This document shows, piece after piece, positions 33,720-42,167 of a stretch of 45,549 nt of DNA (position 1 is its first letter; each line of letters begins with the position of its first letter). The stretch comes from UBA4738 sp002413305 (GTDB lineage: Bacteria; Actinomycetota; UBA4738). Below the pieces are notes generated by a model. That model did no database searches. It was not told the origin of the DNA and worked only from the letters and a program-made list of their open reading frames with translations. The stretch is taken from NCBI GenBank assembly GCA_036847185.1, contig DAIUAM010000028.1, positions 1 through 45,549 on the forward strand. The letters are read 5' to 3'. The translations under genes were made by a program, and so were the position numbers.

Positions 33720-34571
33720 GTGACGGACCGGATGCAGCGCTCGGACCGGGTGGCGGCGTTCGGCGCCGCGGCCGCCACCGCCATCCTGATGGGGTTCGTC
33801 GTGCTGCCGATCCTGGCCATCTTCGTGCGGGTGCCACCGTCGGCGCTGTTCGCCCAACTTCGGTCCCACGTCGCGCTCGCCGCGCTCGGGGTCAGCCTGC
33901 GGAGCACGATCGTCGCGCTGGCCCTGATCGTGGTGTTCGGGACGCCGGCCGCATACGTGCTGGCCACGAAGCGGTTCCGGGGGGCCGGCGTGCTGACCGT
34001 CCTCCTGGAGCTGCCGCTGGTCCTCCCTCCGGCCGTCGCCGGGATCGGCCTGTTCGCCGCCTTCGGCCGGTTCGGCCTTCTGGGAGGGACGCTCAGGGCG
34101 TTCGGCATCCAGATCCCGTTCAGCCAGGCCGCCGTGGTGATGGCGCTGACGTTCGTGGCCATGCCGTTCTACACGCGGCAGGCGGTGGCGGCGTTCGTCG
34201 CGATGGACCACGAGCTGCTGGGCGCGTCCAGGACGCTGGGGAAGGGCGGCGCGGCCACGTTCTTCCGGGTGGCCGTCCCGCTGGCCCGCCAGGGACTGTC
34301 CGCGGGGGCGGCGCTGGCTTGGGCGCGGGCGCTGGGCGAGTTCGGGGCGACCATCCTGTTCGCGGGGAGCTTCTCCGGTAGGACCCAGACGCTCCCTCTG
34401 GCCATCTACGCCCAGTTCTCGGGCGGGAACGTCGACGGCGCGCTGGCGATGTCCGGCCTGCTGGTGCTGGTGAGCGCCGGCCTCCTGGTGGGGGTGCGGG
34501 TGCTGGTTCGAACCCGTCCGGAGGAGGCGACATGGACGCCGGCCTTTCCGTCGAACTCGTCCATCGCCTGA
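33720..34571 (+). CDS. modB: molybdate ABC transporter permease
   Basis: The 283-residue product is the channel subunit of the molybdate importer, with about six transmembrane helices. It carries the EAA-type cytoplasmic loop ELLGASRTLGKGGAATFFRVAVPLA and ends its core with RALGEFGATILFAGSF, a ModB signature. The GTG start at 33720 lies 3 nt after modA. Its end overlaps modC by 40 nt. Confidence 0.95.
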   Translation: MTDRMQRSDRVAAFGAAAATAILMGFVVLPILAIFVRVPPSALFAQLRSHVALAALGVSLRSTIVALALIVVFGTPAAYVLATKRFRGAGVLTVLLELPLVLPPAVAGIGLFAAFGRFGLLGGTLRAFGIQIPFSQAAVVMALTFVAMPFYTRQAVAAFVAMDHELLGASRTLGKGGAATFFRVAVPLARQGLSAGAALAWARALGEFGATILFAGSFSGRTQTLPLAIYAQFSGGNVDGALAMSGLLVLVSAGLLVGVRVLVRTRPEEATWTPAFPSNSSIA

Positions 34572-35617
34572 GCCATCTCGACCTGGACGTCCGCCTGGAC
34601 GTCGGGCGCGAGACGCTCGCGCTGGTTGGGCCGTCGGGTGCCGGGAAGTCGACGCTCCTCCACGCCGTCGCGGGCCTGGTGCGTCCGCTCCGGGGCCGGG
34701 TCTCGAACGGGGACCGGGTCCTGCTGGACACCGCCCGCGGGCTCGACCTGAGCCCCGAGGCTCGTCGCGTCGGCCTGGTCTATCAGCACGGGGCGCTGTT
34801 CCCCTTCATGACCGTGGCCGGCAACGTGGCGTACGGGGTGCGTGGCGATCGCCGAGCGAGGATCCGGCGGACGCGCCAGATCCTGGACCGGTTCGGGATC
34901 GCGTACCTGGCCGGTGCGAGCCCGGCCCGCCTCTCCGGGGGTGAGCGCCAGCGGGTCGCCCTGGCCCGGGCTCTGGCGTCCGATCCCGAGGTCCTCCTGC
35001 TGGACGAGCCCTTGTCGGCGCTGGACGCCGTGACCAAGGCGGAGGTCGCCGCCGAGCTGGACCTTCGGCTGCGAGAGTTCGGGCTTCCCACGATCCTGGT
35101 CTCCCACGACTTCACCGACGTGCTCGGCCTGGCCGGCCGGGTGGCGGTGCTCCAACAGGGCCGGATCGTGCAGACGGGCACGCCCTCCGATCTGGTCGAA
35201 GCCCCCGCGTCGGCCTTCGTGGCCTCGCTGGCCGGGGTCAACTACTTCTCGGGCACCGCTGCCCGCCACGGGGACCTGACCGAGGTCCGGGCCGACGGCT
35301 GGACCCGGGCCCTGGTCAGCACCGACGAGATGCTCGGTCCCGTGGGCGTCGTCGTGTATCCGTGGGAGGTCTCGCTGGCGGCCCGGGTGCCCGAGGGGTC
35401 CGCGCTGAACGCCGTGGCCGGCTCGGTGCGAAGGGTCTCCCGCATGGGCAACCGGGCCCGGGTGAGCATCGAGGCCCTGCCCGCGATCGTGGCCGAGGTG
35501 ACGGAGGAGTCCGTGCGCAGCCTCGGGCTCGCCCCCGGCGCCGCCGTCGTGGCGAGCTGGAAGGCCACGGCCACGCGGCTGGTCCCGGCAGCGCCGCGCG
35601 CCTCTTCGGACCGCTGA
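34532..35617 (+). CDS. modC: molybdate ABC transporter ATP-binding protein
   Basis: The 361-residue product powers molybdate import. It has Walker A GPSGAGKSTLL, Q-loop YQHGALFPF, signature LSGGERQRVALARAL, Walker B VLLLDEPLSALDA and the switch His in LVSHDFTDV. The last ~100 residues contain a TOBE-type domain (VRRVSRMGNRARVSIEAL) that can sense molybdate and inhibit transport. The ATG lies inside modB, so translation is coupled. Confidence 0.95.
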   Translation: MDAGLSVELVHRLSHLDLDVRLDVGRETLALVGPSGAGKSTLLHAVAGLVRPLRGRVSNGDRVLLDTARGLDLSPEARRVGLVYQHGALFPFMTVAGNVAYGVRGDRRARIRRTRQILDRFGIAYLAGASPARLSGGERQRVALARALASDPEVLLLDEPLSALDAVTKAEVAAELDLRLREFGLPTILVSHDFTDVLGLAGRVAVLQQGRIVQTGTPSDLVEAPASAFVASLAGVNYFSGTAARHGDLTEVRADGWTRALVSTDEMLGPVGVVVYPWEVSLAARVPEGSALNAVAGSVRRVSRMGNRARVSIEALPAIVAEVTEESVRSLGLAPGAAVVASWKATATRLVPAAPRASSDR

Positions 35618-35664
35618 GGCTCCCGTCACCCGCCCGGGCACTGGGCAGGTTCGACTCCCTCTTC

Positions 35665-35697
35665 TATAGTTCGAAGCGTTCGGCTCGCGTGCCGAAC
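35665..35697 (+). promoter_or_regulatory. -10 box and hairpin upstream of the B12-binding gene
   Basis: TATAGT (35665-35670) is a good -10 box without a clear -35. GTTCGGC (35678-35684) and GCCGAAC (35691-35697) form a 7-bp stem with a 6-nt loop, beginning at the predicted transcription start near 35677. It may be an operator or a stability element. The leader of about 57 nt is too short for a cobalamin riboswitch. Confidence 0.45.
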
Positions 35698-35733
35698 CGC
35701 CGGCCGGCCGTCGCGCACACCGGAGAGCGAACG

Positions 35734-36141
35734 ATGCCCACGCAGACCTATCGGATCGTGGTCGCCAAGCCCGGCCTGGACGGGCACGACCGGGGCGCGA
35801 AGATCGTGGCCCGGGCCCTTCGCGACGCCGGGTACGAGGTCATCTACACGGGCCTCCACCAGACCCCAGAGCAGATCGCCGAGACGGTCATCCAGGAGGA
35901 CGCGGACGCGGTCGGGCTCTCCTGCCACTCGGGCGCGCACATGACGCTGTTCCCCCGGGTGGTTCAGCTCCTGCACGACCAAGGGGCCGACGACGTGCTG
36001 ATCTTCGGAGGCGGCATCATCCCGAGGGACGACATCCCCAAGCTGAAGGACCGCGGGATCGAGGAGATCTTCACGCCGGGCACGCCGACCGGCGACATCG
36101 TCGACTGGCTTCGGGCCCGGTTGACGAAGAAAGCGAGCTGA
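35734..36141 (+). CDS. stand-alone cobalamin-binding subunit of a methylmalonyl-CoA mutase-type enzyme
   Basis: The 135-residue product is a single B12-binding domain of the small-subunit type seen in isobutyryl-CoA mutase (IcmB), 2-hydroxyisobutyryl-CoA mutase (HcmB) and archaeal methylmalonyl-CoA mutase. The cobalt-ligand motif D-x-H-x-x-G is at residues 16-21 with His18. VGLSCHSGAHM and LIFGGGIIPRDDI complete the cofactor site. No large catalytic subunit is in this window, so the partner lies elsewhere. The next genes, sucCD, consume succinyl-CoA, the product of methylmalonyl-CoA mutase, which supports that role over the others. Confidence 0.9.
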   Translation: MPTQTYRIVVAKPGLDGHDRGAKIVARALRDAGYEVIYTGLHQTPEQIAETVIQEDADAVGLSCHSGAHMTLFPRVVQLLHDQGADDVLIFGGGIIPRDDIPKLKDRGIEEIFTPGTPTGDIVDWLRARLTKKAS

Positions 36142-36180
36142 CCGGCCACCCTGGCCCGCCCGAGGAAGGCACGCTGATCC

Positions 36181-37326
36181 ATGGACCTCTACGAGCATCA
36201 GGGCAAGGAGCTGTTCGCCGCGCACGGCATCGCGCTGGCGCCGGCCCAGGTCGCCCGCACGCCCGAAGAGGCCCGGGACGCCGGTAAGCGCTTCGGGAAG
36301 GTGGCCGTCAAGGTCCAGGTCCAGGTCGGGGGCCGGGGCAAGGGCGGCGGGATCGTTCTCACCGCCGACCCGCAGGAGGCGTTCGACGCGGCGAAGCGGC
36401 TGCTGGAACAGGGCTTCAACGGGCACGAGGTGACCCGGGTCCTGGTGGAGCAGGCGGTCGAAATCGCTGGTGAGTTCTACTGCGCGATCACCCTCGACCG
36501 TTCGGCGGGCACGTACCTGGCCATGGTCTCGAACGAGGGTGGGGTGGACATCGAGGAGATCTCGCGCACGAACCCGGAGGCCATCCGCCGGGTGCACGTC
36601 GACCCCTCGCTGGGACTGAAGGACTACGCGGTCCGCTACCTCACCGGCCACCTCCCGGACCCGGCCCGGGAGGGCGCCGCCCGGCTGCTCCCGCAGCTGT
36701 TCGACGTCCTCGTCTCCTCCGACGCCACGCTGGTCGAGGTGAACCCCCTGGCCCTGCTGCGGGACGGAACGGTGATCCCGCTGGACGCGAAGGTGACCAT
36801 CGACGACAACGCGCTCTGCCGGCAACCCGAGCTGGCGGCCCTGCGCTCGGAGTTCCCTGTGGATCCCACCCAGGCACGGGCCAACGAGAAGGGCCTGCAG
36901 TACGTGAAGCTCGACGGCGAGGTCGGGATCATCGGCAACGGGGCCGGTCTCGTGATGTCCACGCTGGACGTCGTCAGCCAGGCCGGCGGCAAGCCCGCGA
37001 ACTTCCTGGATGTGGGCGGAGGGGCCAGCGCCGACCTGATGGCCACCTCCCTGGAGGTCGTGCTCTCCGACCCGGCCGTGCGATCGGTCCTGGTCAACAT
37101 CTTCGGGGGGATCACCCGCGGCGAACTGGTCGCCCAGGGGATCATCGAAGCGCTGGCCCGCGTCGAGGTCCGGGTCCCGATCGTGGTTCGCCTCGACGGC
37201 ACGAATGCCGAAGAGGGCCGCCGGATCCTGGAGGAGGCCGCGCACCCGAGGATCGTCCCGGCGGCCACCATGCTGGACGCCGCCAGGCGGGCGGTCGAAC
37301 TGGCCCACGAGGAGGCGTCGGGCTGA
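36181..37326 (+). CDS. sucC: succinate--CoA ligase, beta subunit
   Basis: SucC with SucD interconverts succinyl-CoA and succinate with nucleotide triphosphate formation in the TCA cycle. The 381-residue product starts MDLYEHQGKELFAAHGI. It has the ATP-grasp core VQVGGRGKGGGI, the EVNPLALL and DAKVTIDDNA metal-binding segments and the C-terminal VNIFGGITRGE motif. The stop overlaps the sucD start by one base. Confidence 0.98.
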   Translation: MDLYEHQGKELFAAHGIALAPAQVARTPEEARDAGKRFGKVAVKVQVQVGGRGKGGGIVLTADPQEAFDAAKRLLEQGFNGHEVTRVLVEQAVEIAGEFYCAITLDRSAGTYLAMVSNEGGVDIEEISRTNPEAIRRVHVDPSLGLKDYAVRYLTGHLPDPAREGAARLLPQLFDVLVSSDATLVEVNPLALLRDGTVIPLDAKVTIDDNALCRQPELAALRSEFPVDPTQARANEKGLQYVKLDGEVGIIGNGAGLVMSTLDVVSQAGGKPANFLDVGGGASADLMATSLEVVLSDPAVRSVLVNIFGGITRGELVAQGIIEALARVEVRVPIVVRLDGTNAEEGRRILEEAAHPRIVPAATMLDAARRAVELAHEEASG

Positions 37327-38198
37327 TGGCCATCCTCATCGACGACCACACGCGGCTGGTCGTCCAGGGCATCACCGGGCGGGAGGGGCAGTTCCACACG
37401 CTCCGCAACCGCGCATACGGAACGAACGTGGTGGCCGGCGTGACCCCCGGCAAAGGCGGCCAGGACGTGGAGGGCATCCCGGTGTTCGACACGGTGGCCG
37501 AGGCCGTCGAGCGGACCGGCGCCAACACGTCGCTGATCTTCGTCCCGGCCCGCTTCGCGGCGGGGTCCGTGTACGAGGCGGCGGACGCCGGCGTCGGGCT
37601 GGCCGTCTGCATCACCGAGGGCATCCCCGTCCTGGACATGGTCAAGGCCACCCGATACCTGAAGGGGACGGGCACCGTGCTGATCGGCCCGAACTGCCCG
37701 GGACTCATCTCGCCCGGCAAGGCCAACGTCGGGATCATCCCCGGCGAGATCTGCGCGCCGGGGAACGTGGGGTTGATCTCCCGGTCGGGCACGCTGACCT
37801 ACCAGATCGTGGGAGAGCTCACCGCGCGGGGCATGGGCCAATCGACGTGCGTGGGCATGGGCGGCGACCCGGTCCACGGGATCGGGTTCGTGGAGGCGCT
37901 GGAGCGGTTCGAAGCCGACCCGCAGACCGAAGCGGTGGCGCTGATCGGGGAGATCGGCGGGAGCGACGAGGAGCGGGCCGCGGAGTTCGTCCGGGACCAC
38001 CTGTCGAAGCCCGTCGTCGCCTACGTGGCGGGGTTCAGCGCGCCCCCGGGCAAGCGTATGGGCCACGCCGGAGCCATCATCACCGGCTCGAGCGGGACCG
38101 CCGCCGCCAAGGCCGAGGCGTTCGAGGCGGTCGGGGTGAAGGTCGGCCGCAACCCCACCGAGGTCGCCGAACTGCTGGGCCGGACCCTGGCCCGCTGA
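37326..38198 (+). CDS. sucD: succinate--CoA ligase, alpha subunit
   Basis: SucD binds coenzyme A and carries the phosphohistidine. The 290-residue product has VVQGITGREGQFHT, the CoA-binding GVTPGKGGQ, the NCPGLISPGK loop, and GHAGAIITGSSGTAAAKAEAF with the active-site His (GHAGAI). The ATG overlaps the sucC stop. The DUF3352 gene follows 11 nt downstream with a strong ribosome binding site. Confidence 0.98.
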   Translation: MAILIDDHTRLVVQGITGREGQFHTLRNRAYGTNVVAGVTPGKGGQDVEGIPVFDTVAEAVERTGANTSLIFVPARFAAGSVYEAADAGVGLAVCITEGIPVLDMVKATRYLKGTGTVLIGPNCPGLISPGKANVGIIPGEICAPGNVGLISRSGTLTYQIVGELTARGMGQSTCVGMGGDPVHGIGFVEALERFEADPQTEAVALIGEIGGSDEERAAEFVRDHLSKPVVAYVAGFSAPPGKRMGHAGAIITGSSGTAAAKAEAFEAVGVKVGRNPTEVAELLGRTLAR

Positions 38199-38209
38199 AG
38201 GAGGAACGG

Positions 38210-39934
38210 ATGGACGACGGATCGGAGCACGTCCACCTGGGCGACCTGTCGGGATCGCCTGCTCCCACGCCGCCGCCCCGCCGGGTGCCTCCTTTCCGTC
38301 TGGCCGTGACCACCGTGCTGGCCCTCGTGGTGGGGGCCGCCGCATTCGCCGGCGTGAAGCTGTTCGCGCTGCGGGGAACCTCCGACGTGCTCGTTCGCAT
38401 GGTGCCGGCGGACGCCGACGTCTATACGTCGGTGTACCTCGATCCCTCGCTCGGTCAGAAGGTGGCCATGCGGGCGCTCGCCGCGAAGTTCCCGGCCACC
38501 CGAAACCAGGCCGATCTGAACAGCCAGATCGACCGGACCTTCAACGAGGCGCTGCGGCGGTCGGGGCTGGACTTCGAGCGCGACGTGAAGCCCTGGCTGG
38601 GGTCCCAGATCGCCGTCGTCGCGTGGCAGAAGGGCGGGGCGAACCCGGTCGTCGTGCTGATCCGTTCGAAGGACGACGCGGCGGCGGCGCGGGCCCTGAA
38701 CGCGGCGCGGGCGAAGTCGGGCGACACCTGGGCCCAGGAGACCCTTCGGGGCGTGACCCTGAATGTCGGCACGCCGACCGGCCAGGTTCAGACCGCGAAG
38801 ACCGTCTACGCGATGGTCGACCACACGGTGATCCTCACCGACGATGTGCCATCGGCGGAAGCGATCGTCGACACCGACGCGGGCGCCACGGGGAGCCTGG
38901 ACGGCGTGGCGGCCTACACCGACGTGATCGGCCGACTGCCGTCCGACCGGCTGGGGACGCTATACGTGAATCTCGCTCCGTACGTGCAGGAGTTCGAACG
39001 ATCCCTGTCGAACAGCGGGCTGGACGTCTCGGGCCTGACCCCGTCGCTGGGAGACGCGCGAGCCTACACGGCCCTGGCGATGTCGGTCTCCGCGCAGTCG
39101 TCCGGCATCGCGGCCGACCTTCACATCTCGGTGGACCCGTCGAAGCTGACTGGCGCCCAGCGCACGGCGCTGGGGGCGGGCAACCATCGGAACGCGATCA
39201 TCGACTGGGTCCCCCGGGGGAGCTACGGCTTCCTGGCCGAGGAGGGCATCGGGCAGGGTGTCCAGCGCGGGCTCCAGCAGGCAGAGAAGAGCGACCCGAA
39301 CCTCCGGCAGACGATCCAGGACCTCGGTGCGCTGGACGCGAATGGCCCGCTGTCGCACCTCACGGGCGACGGCGGTTTCGTGGTGGGTCCCGGCGTCTCT
39401 TCGAGCTCGTTCCCGGGTATCGCCTTCCTGGCGGCGACGGACGACGAGGCAGGACTCCGGCAGTTCCTGGACCGGGTGGCGGCGAAGGTCGTTCCCGGCT
39501 CTTCGGGCACCGCCGGTTCGTGGCAGACCTCGACCTACAAGGGGACCCCGGTGGGCACCTTCGTCTCCGCGGACCTGGCGAAGCAGGGCATCGCGCCCTC
39601 CTACGCCGTGACCGGGGGGATGGCCATCGTGGCCAGCACGCCGAACCAGGTGCAGCGGCTGATCGACACGCACCTCGGGGCGCCGAAGCTGGCGGACTCC
39701 GCGAACTTCACGGCGGCCGCATCCGATTCTCGGGACCAGGCCGGCGCGCTCCTGTATCTCGACGTCGAATCCGTCCTGAACGCGGTCCGCGGGCAGCTCT
39801 CGCCCGCGGCCCTGGCGAGCTTCGACGCGGCGGGCGGGCCGGGCCCGAACCTCCGTCCGATCACGTCGTTCATCCTGTCGGGGACCAGCGGCTCGAACGA
39901 CGTGGGCATACGGATCTTCGTCTCGATCCACTGA
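38210..39934 (+). CDS. DUF3352 membrane-anchored protein
   Basis: The 574-residue product has a short Pro-rich cytoplasmic start, one transmembrane helix at about residues 25-47, and a large extracytoplasmic domain. The start of that domain, VRMVPADADVYTSVYLDPS, and the later FKLFERDVKPWLG-like segment (LDFERDVKPWLGSQIAVV) match DUF3352, a family of unknown function in Actinomycetota and cyanobacteria. The ATG at 38210 has the ribosome binding site AAGGAGG. The perM-like gene follows at 5 nt, so it is probably part of the sucCD transcript. Confidence 0.85.
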   Translation: MDDGSEHVHLGDLSGSPAPTPPPRRVPPFRLAVTTVLALVVGAAAFAGVKLFALRGTSDVLVRMVPADADVYTSVYLDPSLGQKVAMRALAAKFPATRNQADLNSQIDRTFNEALRRSGLDFERDVKPWLGSQIAVVAWQKGGANPVVVLIRSKDDAAAARALNAARAKSGDTWAQETLRGVTLNVGTPTGQVQTAKTVYAMVDHTVILTDDVPSAEAIVDTDAGATGSLDGVAAYTDVIGRLPSDRLGTLYVNLAPYVQEFERSLSNSGLDVSGLTPSLGDARAYTALAMSVSAQSSGIAADLHISVDPSKLTGAQRTALGAGNHRNAIIDWVPRGSYGFLAEEGIGQGVQRGLQQAEKSDPNLRQTIQDLGALDANGPLSHLTGDGGFVVGPGVSSSSFPGIAFLAATDDEAGLRQFLDRVAAKVVPGSSGTAGSWQTSTYKGTPVGTFVSADLAKQGIAPSYAVTGGMAIVASTPNQVQRLIDTHLGAPKLADSANFTAAASDSRDQAGALLYLDVESVLNAVRGQLSPAALASFDAAGGPGPNLRPITSFILSGTSGSNDVGIRIFVSIH

Positions 39935-39939
39935 AGGCC

Positions 39940-41295
39940 GTGGGCGACCACGGCTCGAACGCCTTGCCCCGGTCCCAGGATCGGGCACGCCGCCGCTTCC
40001 TCAACGGGTGGGGTGGGGCGGCAGTGCGGGCCGTGGTGGTCGCCCTGGCCGGGGGTGCGCTGGCGGAGACCGTGGTGTTCGCCGCGTACCTGGCCGGACG
40101 CCGAACCGCATCCGTGCTCGACGTCGCCCGGGCGGGAGGGTTGCTGTTCGCCTGGTTCCACCATACCGACCTGTTGTTCCGGTACCGGACGGACACGGCG
40201 GCCGGGAGCTTCACGCTGGGGTTCGCCCCGATGCTGGGGACGGCCGTGGTCGGCGGGCTCCTCGTGTGGGCCGGGCGGGGGGTCGCCCGCCGTGCCGGCG
40301 ACGCGCGGGCGTGGGCGTGCGCGCTCCAGGGCGCGAAGGTCGCCCCGCCGTACGCGGCCGTCTCCCTCCTGGCCGCCTTCGGGTCGAAGCTCCCGGCCGG
40401 CGCGCTGGTGGCGGTCCCGGGGGCGGCCCGGATCGCGCCGGGCTTCGTGTCGGTTCGGCCCTCCGTTGTGGGCGGCGTGCTCTGGCCCCTCGCGCTGGCG
40501 GTGGCGTTCGGGTGCGCGGGCGGCCTGAGCGCCGCTCCCCGTGAGCGGTCGGCTGAGACCGCATCGCCGGTTCGCGGGGCGCTCGCCGGGGCCTGGTGGA
40601 TGCTGGCCGCCGGTCTGGCGCTGGCGTTCGCCGGCCTCCTCGTGCTCGCGGCGGTGACGCCCCACGCCACCGCCGCCTACTTCCGGGCCGCGTTCGTCCG
40701 GGGAGCCGCCCGGGGGTCGGTCCTGGTGGGCCTGAACCTGCTGGTGGTGCCGAACCTCGCGGCGTGGGTGCTGGCGGCCGCCATGGGGGGATGCGTCGGC
40801 GGCGGCTTCGGCGTGGCAGGCTCCCACGCGTGCCTGCTCTCGTTGTCGAAACTGCCCTCCGGGTCCGCGCTGGCGACCCTGGCCGGGGGGCTGGACCACG
40901 CCCGCTCGGGACCGCCGGGCGCGCTCGGTTCGCCCGCCCCGGCGGGCTATCTGGCGTTCCTGCTCGTGCCGGCGGTGGCCGTGCTGCTCGGTGGCTGGAT
41001 CGCCGCCCACCGGGCGGAGACGGCGACCCGGGTGGACGGCGCCGGCGTGGGCGCCCTGGCGGGGATCCTGTTCGCGGTGCTCGTCGGAGGGGTGTTCGTG
41101 CTGGCCTCGGTGGTGCTGTCGACGACCGGCGCGAGGGGAGCTCCGGGGGCCAGCTTCTGGTTCGGTCCCCGTATGGTCACCGGGGTCGCCCTGGCCGCGA
41201 TCTGGGGCGTGGTCGGGGGCGCGGCCGGCGGGTTCCTCTTCCCGTCCCGCCCGCCTCCCGTCAGCGCCGGCTCGACGCCGTCCCCGCCAGTTTGA
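39940..41295 (+). CDS. DUF6350/PerM-like multi-pass membrane protein
   Basis: The 451-residue product has roughly nine to ten transmembrane helices and an Arg-rich cytoplasmic start. Its position directly after sucCD and its helix pattern, including FAPMLGTAVVGGLLVWAGRGVARRAG, fit the DUF6350 family, whose mycobacterial member PerM supports cell division under stress. The GTG at 39940 lies 5 nt after the previous stop. In relatives purN and purH usually follow; here they do not. The gene ends tail-to-tail with the zinc-ribbon gene, overlapping by 35 bp. Family assignment rests partly on synteny. Confidence 0.65.
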   Translation: MGDHGSNALPRSQDRARRRFLNGWGGAAVRAVVVALAGGALAETVVFAAYLAGRRTASVLDVARAGGLLFAWFHHTDLLFRYRTDTAAGSFTLGFAPMLGTAVVGGLLVWAGRGVARRAGDARAWACALQGAKVAPPYAAVSLLAAFGSKLPAGALVAVPGAARIAPGFVSVRPSVVGGVLWPLALAVAFGCAGGLSAAPRERSAETASPVRGALAGAWWMLAAGLALAFAGLLVLAAVTPHATAAYFRAAFVRGAARGSVLVGLNLLVVPNLAAWVLAAAMGGCVGGGFGVAGSHACLLSLSKLPSGSALATLAGGLDHARSGPPGALGSPAPAGYLAFLLVPAVAVLLGGWIAAHRAETATRVDGAGVGALAGILFAVLVGGVFVLASVVLSTTGARGAPGASFWFGPRMVTGVALAAIWGVVGGAAGGFLFPSRPPPVSAGSTPSPPV

Positions 41296-41923
41296 CGACG
41301 ACGCCGACCAGCGCCCCCGCCCCTCCCAGCAGCGCCAGCGACGGCATCAGCGACGCCCGCGTCAGCAGTGGTGGATGGTGCCGGTACAGCAACGCCCCCA
41401 GCGCCACCGCCCCCGCGCAGCCCGCGTAGACGGCCGATTCGAGCCAGGGGTTGCGCGGCCGGTACAGAGCCAGCATGGCGAACGCGAATCCCACCGCACC
41501 TGCCGCGGCCGCCAGGAACGACCAGTGGAACGTCCACGCCTCGAAGTACCGGTGGCCACCTTCGAACCGGGTCCACGGGAACACCGTCAGGAGCAGGACC
41601 AGGCCAAACGCCGCGGCGGCCAGCCGGTCGCCCCCTTTGGGGAGGGGTCCCTGGACCTGGATCTCGGGCGGATCCTCGACCACGCGGTCCAGGCACTCGG
41701 CTCCGATCAGCCGCCCCCGCACCGGGATCGCGCAGGTCAGGCACAGCGCACGGCCGCAGAACGAACACGTCCCGACGCGGGCACTCCCGTGGTGGACCGA
41801 GCACCGACCGGGCCGCGCGGAGGGGGCGGGCGGCTGGGCGGGCGCCCGGGAGACGCGGGGTGGGACGGGCTCGCCCGCCTGCCCGCCCGAGGCCTCTCCG
41901 ACCGTCTCCTGCGTCCCCGACAC
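41261..41923 (-). CDS. B-box/zinc-ribbon membrane protein
   Basis: The 220-residue product has a Pro/Ala-rich start and then a B-box-type zinc finger with CSVHH, CSFCGRALC and TCAIP (about residues 41-78). Four transmembrane helices follow. Similar zinc-finger membrane proteins occur in Actinomycetota and have no established function. The GTG at 41923 lies 8 nt after a reverse-strand -10 box TACGCT (41937 to 41932), suggesting a nearly leaderless message. It is divergent from the halogenase-like genes and overlaps the perM-like gene at its end. Confidence 0.75.
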   Translation of the reverse strand: MSGTQETVGEASGGQAGEPVPPRVSRAPAQPPAPSARPGRCSVHHGSARVGTCSFCGRALCLTCAIPVRGRLIGAECLDRVVEDPPEIQVQGPLPKGGDRLAAAAFGLVLLLTVFPWTRFEGGHRYFEAWTFHWSFLAAAAGAVGFAFAMLALYRPRNPWLESAVYAGCAGAVALGALLYRHHPPLLTRASLMPSLALLGGAGALVGVVVKLAGTASSRR

Positions 41924-42167
41924 TCTGCCGTAGCGTACGCGTTTTCGGCCTGCGGGTGAGGTCCCATCCCGGTTCGTGCGGACCGCCGGAGCCGGGCCGG
42001 ACGTCCCGCCGAGAGGTCCCGTCCACTCGGCATGATCCTGCTCACGTATCCATGGGATCGACGCGGAGGCCCGATAGAATGGGTCAGTTCCAACCTCGGC
42101 GTGACTCGTCTAGATTGAGCGGGAGGTGTTCGCGTCGGCCCACATCGCACATGGGAAAGGCGGATCG
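41924..42167. promoter_or_regulatory. divergent promoter region upstream of the halogenase-like genes
   Basis: The 244-bp gap holds the reverse -10 box for the zinc-ribbon gene and two forward -10-like boxes, TAGAAT (42075-42080) and TAGATT (42111-42116). The latter has TTCCAA 17 bp upstream as a weak -35. A ribosome binding site GGAAAGG precedes the ATG at 42168. I saw no palindromic operator. Confidence 0.4.

Noticed and set aside
35670..35733. Cobalamin riboswitch before the B12-binding gene
   Set aside because: The predicted leader is only about 57 nt and contains one simple hairpin; no B12-box-like segment was seen, and a cobalamin riboswitch needs far more sequence.
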